Shown: piece after piece, positions 56,391 to 64,000 of the stretch
Numbering within the stretch: the stretch's first letter is position 1
How the letters are laid out: the number at the start of each line of letters is the position of its first letter
DNA from: Heliocidaris tuberculata
Lineage: Eukaryota; Echinodermata; Echinoidea; Camarodonta; Echinometridae
DNA: 64,000 nt
Assembly: GCA_025618425.1 (NCBI GenBank)
Contig: CM046850.1
Location: 7,685,249-7,749,248, forward strand
Reading direction: 5' to 3'
Translations under genes and position numbers: made by a program
The notes under the pieces: generated by a model
What the model was told of the DNA's origin: nothing
Database searches by the model: none
The model's input: the letters and a program-made list of their open reading frames with translations, nothing else

Positions 56391-58414
56391 AACTGATTTG
56401 GGGGAGTCAGCTGACACCATACATTGTATGTTTTGTATCACGATACATGTATTTCACAGACAGTGAGGGGGCATACAAAATTACAGCTGATTGTTCACCT
56501 TGGCGTGCACATACTATAAGGCTATATGGTTCTCATATAGCGATACAACAAATTTAGGTAGTCTGAATGGGGGGGGGGGTAAATATGATAAACCACAAAA
56601 ACAAAACATGCCACAGCAAAATGAAATGACAGAAATATGCTTTTAACAGTTCTCTATCATCTATCAAATACATGCAGATAAAGGAAGTACACTTTTATAG
56701 GAACCTTTGTTGTGGACATCTACATTTTTTACCCCATTTGCAACTCATTTACATGTAAAATTTTGCTGCAGCTCTTTTTTTTTAAGCCGTTCTCTATGGA
56801 GCTCTTCCAATGGACTGCTATCAAAAGTGAGATTTCCCCATCGTGATCTTTACATATTTTATTGATTTTTACCAGTGCTTTTTGGAAACTTTCCAGAGCT
56901 CATTTGGAGCTTTCCAAAGTTAAATCACTCTTCACTCCCTTATATTTTTTGAAACTGGGGCAAGTCAAAGCCATTTTGCTAATTTTGTCCATTATGTTAC
57001 CAACCACATGTACGATTATTAGAATATCTGATGATTAGCTGTATCAAGCTGACTGCTCTTCTAGAGATTGGATCAGACAGAATATTGAGTAAATGATATT
57101 TTCCATAATGCTTGGTGACATGTCAGACATACCTTAGACTTGCTGACAGTGCAAAACTTTGTACTAGGTAAAACCAAGGAGTTATCACTGAAGCTTTATC
57201 TCCTAGTTGGTAAAATTTGTCAATAAGCTACTGCCACCCTACTATTAACAGACACAAGCAACTCACATGTACACACCATAAAATAGGTTAATTGAAAATC
57301 TTGTTATTGTTATTGGACAAAATGTGACCCAAGCTTTAGAAAATGTCTATCCTCAATGTGTAGTGTGCATTAGTCTTGGAATTGAGCATCTCTATCCAAG
57401 AGAGGCTGTCATAGTACAAGGGTCAACCCACAAAGTAGGTTAACTCGATAAGGGAACTTCCAATCTTTGGTTTTGTATATCTATGAAAGATTTAATTACA
57501 TGATGGAGAACTATGGTGACGTTTCATTTCCGTTAAGCTTTACTCTACCTTCACGATAGATGCTGGATTTGATTTGATGCTATATCCAATCTTGAATATA
57601 ATCAGCTTTTTCCATTAACTACAAGGAATGGCTGGTGCATGTGTTTGGCATGTTCTTTACGTGTAGGCCTTAAAGCTATTCATGTACTTTTCTTTCAGAT
57701 AAATGGGAAAAGAAAAGTTAGATCCATAGAATGGTGGTTTTACTCAGAGCATGTTGATATGGAACGATTCCCATGAGTTTGTAGAAAAAGGGCTAAGATC
57801 ATGGGTGGTATAAAGGGTGGGGTTACATCTCTATGAGTCGGGAAACATGCCTCCCCCCCCCCCCCCAGAAAAGAAAATGAATAAAAACAAGCAATCAGTC
57901 AATCAATCAATAATAAATTGATAAATTATTTTTAAAAAGAAATAGAAAAAAAACTTCCTTTTTTTGTCAAAGACACATATAGAGAAACGCAAAGATTTTA
58001 AAATGTACCCACAGTATACCAGCAGATTTGCAGTTGGCAATGACAACTTAAAAAGTAATATCCAAGGAAATGATTTGCATCCCATGTGTAATGTAGTTTG
58101 GTGTCTTCCTTCATAATATAATTTGATAGTTCAGACAGGCATATCTATTGGTTGGGGTGTCGAATTTCATCATATTGCAATAAAATTTATCAAATGAAAT
58201 TTGAATACAGTGTGGCTGTACTTCTTTTCTGTTATTGAAAGTACATGTATATAAATGTAGGTGTATCTAGCTTACTTTATATACATGTATTGTAGACCCT
58301 TTCCAATACAGTATTCCGACGTGAAGTTGAGGAACTTTAATACTGTTAAATTACAAAAATGAGTTTCAGTTATAATTGAAATTATTTAGAAAATTTTGAA
58401 AATATTGTTCCCCT
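56391..58414. other. No recognised gene
   Basis: AT-rich. A G run at 56570-56579 and a C run at 57854-57867. No exon recognised. Confidence 0.45.
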
Positions 58415-58870
58415 CCCTCACAAAATCCTCAAACAGCTTGGCAAAAAAACAAAAAACACCCGATAACACTGATGAACTTTTCTTTGTCTTTTTCTTTTCT
58501 TTTTTTTTTTTTTTTTGCTTGCCAGAGAATTTGGGAGTAAAAGACACCCCAAAATGCTGATGACCTTTTTTTTTTTTTGGGGGGGGGGTTAGAAAATTCT
58601 AAAAATATTGTTCCACCTCCCTCACAAAATCCTTGATCTGGCACTGAGGGGGGGGGGGGGCAGCAGTAGTACAAAACTTATCTGACAAGCAAAATTTTAA
58701 AGAGGGCCATCACATTTTTTAGGTCCTTTTTTAAAATTCTGAAATCGATTAGGGGTCACATTTTTGTTTTTTTTTAAAACTTAATTTGTACTTAAGGTAT
58801 GCCAGATTTTGTTTTTCTGGGAGGGGGGGGGGCAGTGCCCCTTTACCCTGGATCTGCCACTGTAAAGGCA
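58415..58870. mobile_element. Cluster of poly-G element remnants
   Basis: GCTTGCCAGAGAATTTGGGA (58515), two GTTCC(C/A)C(C/T)TCCCTCACAAAA TCCT blocks 200 bp apart, GATCTGGCACTGAGGGGG, and CCTGGATCTGCCACTGT at 58848-58864. The last is a CAGTGGCAGATCCAGG-type hAT terminus. Several insertions seem overlaid. Confidence 0.55.
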
Positions 58871-59492
58871 CAGCTTAAAGTGATCACTTTAACTCTTTGA
58901 TGATAAAGGAGGCATAATGTGGTTTTAATGATGCTTCAATATGTGGATCAAGGAAAGTGCTGACTTCCGAGCGACATCACATTGAATGTTTAGCCCCAAA
59001 CCTTGTCAATGTATGTGACATGAGTCCTTGGTAATCTTCAAATTGGCCATCTGGTATTACTCATTCACTTGAAATTGGGTCTGTGGAGACATTATCCAAA
59101 GTAAATTTTGCATGGCAAATTGAATTCAGCCTCAGTAGGCACATTCACTCGAGAAAAAAAGAACAATTTGAACCATGATTCAAATTTCACTTTTGACTTT
59201 ATACAAGTTCATACTGTATGTTCTAACACAGAGCACACTACTCTGTAAATTGAGTGATACATGTACCTGGCGTGACTCCCTAAAAGAATGAAAATAGAGT
59301 TAAAATTCACTCTTTTTCAGAGAGTAAAATATTATGGTTACATTTATTCACAAAAGAATGCTATATAAGTGATATTTGAATTGTGATGATATTTTGATTC
59401 ACATATATATTTTTTTTAATGAAATTCTAATTCCCAGTTATTGCCCTGTGTGCGAATGGCCCTCCCAAATTTTTTTCAGGAAAAGCAGACCA

Positions 59493-59625
59493 GGGCCCTG
59501 TAACATAAAGAGATACAATCAATCTTACGATTGATATCAATCGTAAGTCTATGGAAACCATGTACTGAAGAGTTACAATTGATTGTAAGATTGATTTATC
59601 TCTTTACATGTATGGTACAGGCCCC
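59493..59625. mobile_element. Palindromic MITE, GGGCCCTGTAACATAAAG ends
   Basis: GGGCCCTGTAACATAAAGAG ATACAATCAATC at the left. GATTGATTTATCTCTTTACATG and GGTACAGGCCCC at the right are its inverse. Confidence 0.85.
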
Positions 59626-61136
59626 AGTTCTGAGAGGTCTTTAAGTGTGTAGTGTTGGTCAAGGCAGAGAGAAAAGTGGAATTGTGCAGTTATTATTTTA
59701 ACCATTTACATGATCAAAATTGATGGGTGAAGAGTACCTCTTCTTGATTTGTAGAGAAAACAGTTGATTATAATTCATGGAAAAACTGGGGGAAAAAAAG
59801 TCTTTAAAATATTAAACTATACCACAAGGACGTTGAGGAATGAGCTCTTGAGACAGTTTGATGCTGTCTAAAAGAAACTTTTAGGGATTGTTGGCAGTGT
59901 TTTGATCATGAAATATTTGCAGCTCCAGATCCAGAAATTGGAGGAAATATTGAAAAATTATTTCCCCATATTTATCAATTTGTAGGTAAGAAATCCCCTC
60001 AACAAATAAAAAAGGGAAAAAATGTTAATTGACTAATCAAACTGGGATGAAGAAAATATTGATCGAAATGTGTCTGTAAGGTATTAATTTATAACAGTAG
60101 ACTGACTGTTCCCTCACTGCTAAATGTACAGGTATAGGACTACTTCACAGGTACATTTTATGGGTCATAACCACCCCCCCCCCCCCTCCCGCAAAAAATA
60201 AGCTGCATTTGTAGACAATATGTGAGTTGAACTTTTCCAAGTCATTCATCATATTCCCTGACATCATTCAGGTGGTTTTGTCATGATAGTGCTTGTCTGC
60301 TAAATCAAGGACAGTTTTCCTCTTGCAAGTTAGGGGTCTCAGAAGCGGGTTTCCGAAACGTGAACTAGTATGAAGTAGCCTTTTCCTGCTCCGGTGTGCA
60401 AATCATCGCAGGCTGTATTTCCTCTTTTTTTTTTCTTTCACTCTCTCCTGTTACAGTCATAGTTGATCAGCACCTCGTTAGTTTGACGCTGTTTCTTTTT
60501 TTCTCTCTCCTTTTTTAGCGCTTTTAACATTTTATGACACCCAACAAGTAATCTAACCTCACAGACAAAGTCAAGGATTATTCGGGACAGGAACACAGAG
60601 ACTCCCATGTAGCTGTCGTAAAACTGATTCATCATCAATAGGTTTCTTCTGCAGTGTGGGTCAACTGGATCTATCTTCTTGTCTCAAATCGTGTCTCAGT
60701 GTCCATCTTTGGTAATCTGCCAAAAATATTGTCACAAGTATTTTGCCGTGGATCGTATTTCATGCAGCCAATGAGCAATATTTGTATTTGGATGTTGTTT
60801 TGTACATGTTGTGTAATGGAACTAATCTGTGTTATGGATTCATGGCATTTGTCGACAGGGGCGTTTCAGATATCTTGGATAATTTTTGTCAGGCTTTGAT
60901 GCGATTTTGTCGTGTGTTTGTTCTGTAGGCCTACGTAGACCAGGAAAGTTGTTATGTGCTTTCAAAGAGACTTGAGGAATGAGCGTGCATGGCTCACTCA
61001 TATATGCGTCCTGTTGAATGCCATCTGAATTTTTGATGTATACCGCTATGCTGACTCTTCAGTGATTTGATACTTCTTGTGAATGGGCTTTTCCAACTTC
61101 AGAGTTTGTTTACATGTACTTCCTTTGTCTACTTGG
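59626..61136. other. Mostly unique DNA, no convincing exon
   Basis: A C run at 60174-60186. 60340-60960 is repeat-free and less AT-rich. An acceptor-like TTTCTTCTGCAG at 60641-60652 followed by an open 60-base stretch and GTAATC was considered as an exon but is unsupported. Confidence 0.45.
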
Positions 61137-61712
61137 AACAAATTGTCTTATTGAAAGCCAGAAGGGAGTTAAAGCTCATAGACAGTCTCGGTAGCAAAAA
61201 TCATACTGGCAAGAAACTTATCTAACATAGTCACATACTATTCTCCTTTTATCATGAGACACATGTACAGGATTATTTAACATTCCATTCACGATTTGGA
61301 ACAAATTTTAGTGTAAATATCTAAGAAACACTTGGTAACAGCTTTTCACTGCCTCACGCTATAAGACCATATCCACCCAAAGGTTCCCCACACAATAAAC
61401 CCAGCGCTTTGTGTAGCATATTCTATAACACACAGCAATCCTCATGTGAGTGATGTGTGTGGCCGTTGTTTGAATTTACATCCCCTCTTTTGGGGGCCAG
61501 GGATTTTTATTACTTTTCACCTCTCATTCGATAAATATTTCACTTGAGGAGGAAAAAAATTCACAGCATCTTAGTTATGATAGTACCCTGCTATTTATTA
61601 AGTAAAATCAAAGAAATCTCACAAAAAGTTTTTGAGAGCTTCCCAAAACTATCTATTACCTTTAAACTCATCTACTTTTACACAAAATCAATGCCCTTCT
61701 GGATCTCAACAA
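61137..61712. mobile_element. Inverted-repeat element, GCCAGAAGGG ends
   Basis: TTGAAAGCCAGAAGGGAGTT AA at the left and TCAATGCCCTTCTGGATCTCAACAA at the right. The body is about 575 bp. The two termini are seen back to back at 47953-48001. Confidence 0.65.
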
Positions 61713-61815
61713 ATAAAATGTATTCTCAAGAATAAGTGCACCATATTTGTCTGGTATTTTCTCCTTGACATTCAAGTATCTTGAGTACTTGTATGTATTT
61801 GAGCCTGATCGGTTA

Positions 61816-63998
61816 GTCACGGACGGACATTTGACAAATTTTGAAAGTTTGAAGGCCTGTAAAAAATAAGTTATGAGATGTGTTGAGCTGTTTTATGTTT
61901 CATTGTGAAGGGTACCGCTGAAAGTGCTAAATGATGATAAAATTTGGTTGCCATGGTTACCTACTAAAAATAGAATCCATTATATATGCATTGTCACGGA
62001 CGGACAAGATAGAAATGGGTTTCTTGACTTATCGGTAATCTTTTGTCTTTTCTATCTAAACAAACTGTCACTGACAAATTTTTTTGACTGCAAATGTTAG
62101 TCAAGTTAATTGACTTCCCTGTCACATACACAGAATTTTAAAGCAAGCTATAACTTTTGCTAGAGGTCCGAAAACTTTTTGTCACGGACGGACATTTGGG
62201 CGTCACGGACGGACATTTTGAGCGTCACGGACGGACATTAACTTAAAAACTGCATGTGTTCCTATCTAAAATTGCGCATATGTACTTCTTGCTTTCTACT
62301 TTTTGTTTGAAATTAATTTTATTCCACTATTAAGCAAAACTTAGCATGAAAAACTTAGTTTTTAAGTGGAATCTATGTCAAAAGTGGATGCCTGTATTGT
62401 AGTGTATACACAATGTACAAGTGCATGTACTCATGTAGTGTGCAACTGTACATGTACAATATATGCTACAGACAAAAGTGAACATGTTGAGAAGAATGTG
62501 ATGTAAGCTTTCAAAATATAACCCTTTACATGACAGTCATGTAGGTGGACTGAAATCAAACATCAATATTTAGTATTTTAATTTACTTTACAGCTCAAAG
62601 TCATATATGTTGTTTCAGACATAGAGGTAATATAGAAATAGGATTATGTGTGATTGATCATTATAATATTATAGGAAGTAAAATGCAGATCATTGTCTAA
62701 CTCTAAATCTTTCTCATACCATAGTTTACTTTTTCAGTAATGTGTCTATCACTTTAAGAACAATGTTGGCTTTCTGGACAAAGGCCCTAATGGCAACAGA
62801 GTGTATAAAGCCCATAGAGCCTAATTATGTCCTGTTAGTTGAGGGATTGCCCAACACGACTAGTTTAAGTCATATATTATAACTTTCTGACCCTCTTCCC
62901 CATAAAAAAAAACTGTTTCAGGGTTGATGCAACCAATTCAATTATGAGCATTTAATATCATATAGTGTCTAAAAAGGTTTCTTCTTATGTTATGTGATTA
63001 CATAATTTTTAAAAAATTATTGGCTGTGTATGATCCTGAACTACAAAAAATCTCTATCTGTCTCAAATGTTACAACTAATTCAAAGCATTCTTACAAAAT
63101 AGAGTCCAAACATGGTTCTTGCAGTCTGATACCACATCTGACCTCCAATGTTTATAATTTTCAAGCACAACTTGTAATTTAATTTGAATATTGATCAAGC
63201 TTCGGTATTAATGTTGAATCTAAAACTTTTAAACGTTGCTGATGACCCAAAATATCAGCTACAATAATAGCAATAATAATATTAATAAATAAATAAGTAA
63301 GAAAATACATTGTTTTGTAAGTATTCATCTTCTGTAAACACCTGTAATGGATGTCTTTTACAGACTGACAATGCAGGCTGGCTGCCATTAGAGCCACAGC
63401 AAAAATCGTTAGGTTTTTATGACATTTATTAGCTTGAAAAAAAAAAATTGGGGTGGGGTGGGGGGTAATTTTTGCATTCATATTGGGATCACAATACCAT
63501 ATACAGTCCAACCTGTTTTAGCGACCACCTGTATAGAAAGACTACCTGTCTATAAAGACCACAATTTTTGTTTCCCTTTAAAACTGTTTCTCATTGAAAC
63601 ATGTATTAAAGGAACCTGTACTTAAAGACCACCTGCTCGTAAAGACGGTTTTCTTGTCTGTCTTGAGCAGTCTTTATAGAAAGGTTTCACTGTACGTGAT
63701 ATTTTGGATGAAATATGTTCCATGAACCAATAAACAATAAAACAATTCACTGAATTTGAAATCTCACAGCATTTCCCATTTCAGTATATTGCATTGTCCG
63801 TCCGTGACAAAATTAGTGTCCGTCCGTGACAGTTTTCAAATTCATTTTTAGTATATGTATATTTAATTGATCAAGGTTTTATTTATACATGGTATAGGTC
63901 TCTAGCTAGTGAGATAGCTCAGCATGGTTTTTGTTTTCACTTTTGCCCCACCAATGGAAAAAAGAACTTTAACAATTTTTTTCTGTCACGGACGGACA
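61816..63998. repeat. Eight copies of GTCACGGACGGACA
   Basis: Plus strand at 61816, 61993, 62181, 62202, 62224 and 63985; minus strand at 63795-63808 and 63817-63830. Three of the plus copies lie within 57 bp, and the two minus copies are 22 bp apart. The DNA between is AT-rich, so the GC-rich motif stands out. The array reaches the window end. Confidence 0.92.
63503..63693. mobile_element. MITE, ACAGT(C/G)(C/A)AACCT ends
   Basis: ACAGTCCAACCTGTTTTAGC at the left and GTCTTTATAGAAAGGTTTCA plus CTGT at the right. Internal ATAAAGACCACC and AAAGACCACCTG motifs repeat. It lies inside the span of the GTCACGGACGGACA motifs. Confidence 0.75.
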
Positions 63999-64000
63999 AA

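Noticed and set aside
60562..60638. Minus-strand exon reading MMMNQFYDSYMGVSVFLSR
   Set aside because: Open and flanked by splice-like sites, but no family resemblance and no neighbouring exon on that strand.
60653..60712. Second exon of the divergent gene (good TTTCTTCTGCAG acceptor, phase fits the first exon)
   Set aside because: The peptide (VWVNWIYLLVSNRVSVSIFG) has no recognisable family, the donor is weak, and a matching phase has a one-in-three chance. Kept only as a lead.
1..64000. CRISPR arrays, operons, phage or other prokaryotic systems
   Set aside because: No regular spacer array, no ribosome-binding sites ahead of long ORFs, and the two clear genes are spliced eukaryotic genes.

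Overview
The window is invertebrate nuclear DNA, most probably from a sea urchin or another echinoderm. It is AT-rich, its genes are split by GT-AG introns, and it is crowded with short inverted-repeat transposons, tRNA-derived SINEs, LINE remnants, microsatellites and the palindromic octamer TACATGTA. There is no sign of operons, CRISPR arrays or prokaryotic genes. The echinoderm call is inferred from repeat style and from an M17 peptidase subfamily best known from invertebrates such as the C. elegans W07G4.4 protein.

Two minus-strand genes can be assembled exon by exon. At 326-4911 lie seven consecutive exons of an M17 (leucyl aminopeptidase family) metallopeptidase of the W07G4.4 type. They cover the C-terminal catalytic half, from the third metal-binding aspartate through the NTDAEGR motif to the stop codon. 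The last exon lacks one base, which shifts the frame. One exon starts directly after a (GT)11 tract with no usable AG acceptor. No exon for the N-terminal half was found upstream. At 20941-38422 lies a complete five-exon DYNLT2B/TCTEX1D2 gene (Tctex1-type dynein light chain, 136 aa). All splice phases agree, a polyadenylation signal follows the stop, and a candidate RFX X-box lies about 100 bp before the ATG, as expected for a ciliary gene.

A plus-strand gene of unknown identity appears to start divergently at 39088 (13 codons, then a good GTAAGT donor). It shares a roughly 665-bp promoter interval with DYNLT2B. None of its later exons could be identified, so 39128-64000 is provisionally its first intron or intergenic DNA.

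Layout: 1-4911, M17 exons with a MITE, a SINE and microsatellites in the introns. 4912-20740, between the two genes, with hAT-like poly-G elements, a LINE remnant split by a MITE, and a large trinucleotide array. 20741-38422, DYNLT2B, whose introns carry nested MITEs, a SINE, a long TTC array and an inverted repeat. 38423-39127, shared promoter and first exon of the divergent gene. 39128-64000, repeat-dominated DNA with a 190-bp tandem array, a SINE interrupted twice, two tandem TTAA-bounded elements with a third nested inside, a second LINE remnant, and a cluster of the motif GTCACGGACGGACA.

The strongest novelty is in the mobile DNA. Several insertions can be read with their target-site duplications, one with an empty site elsewhere in the window. 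Several sequence-unrelated short palindromic families share the same ends (GGGCCC then CATAAA).
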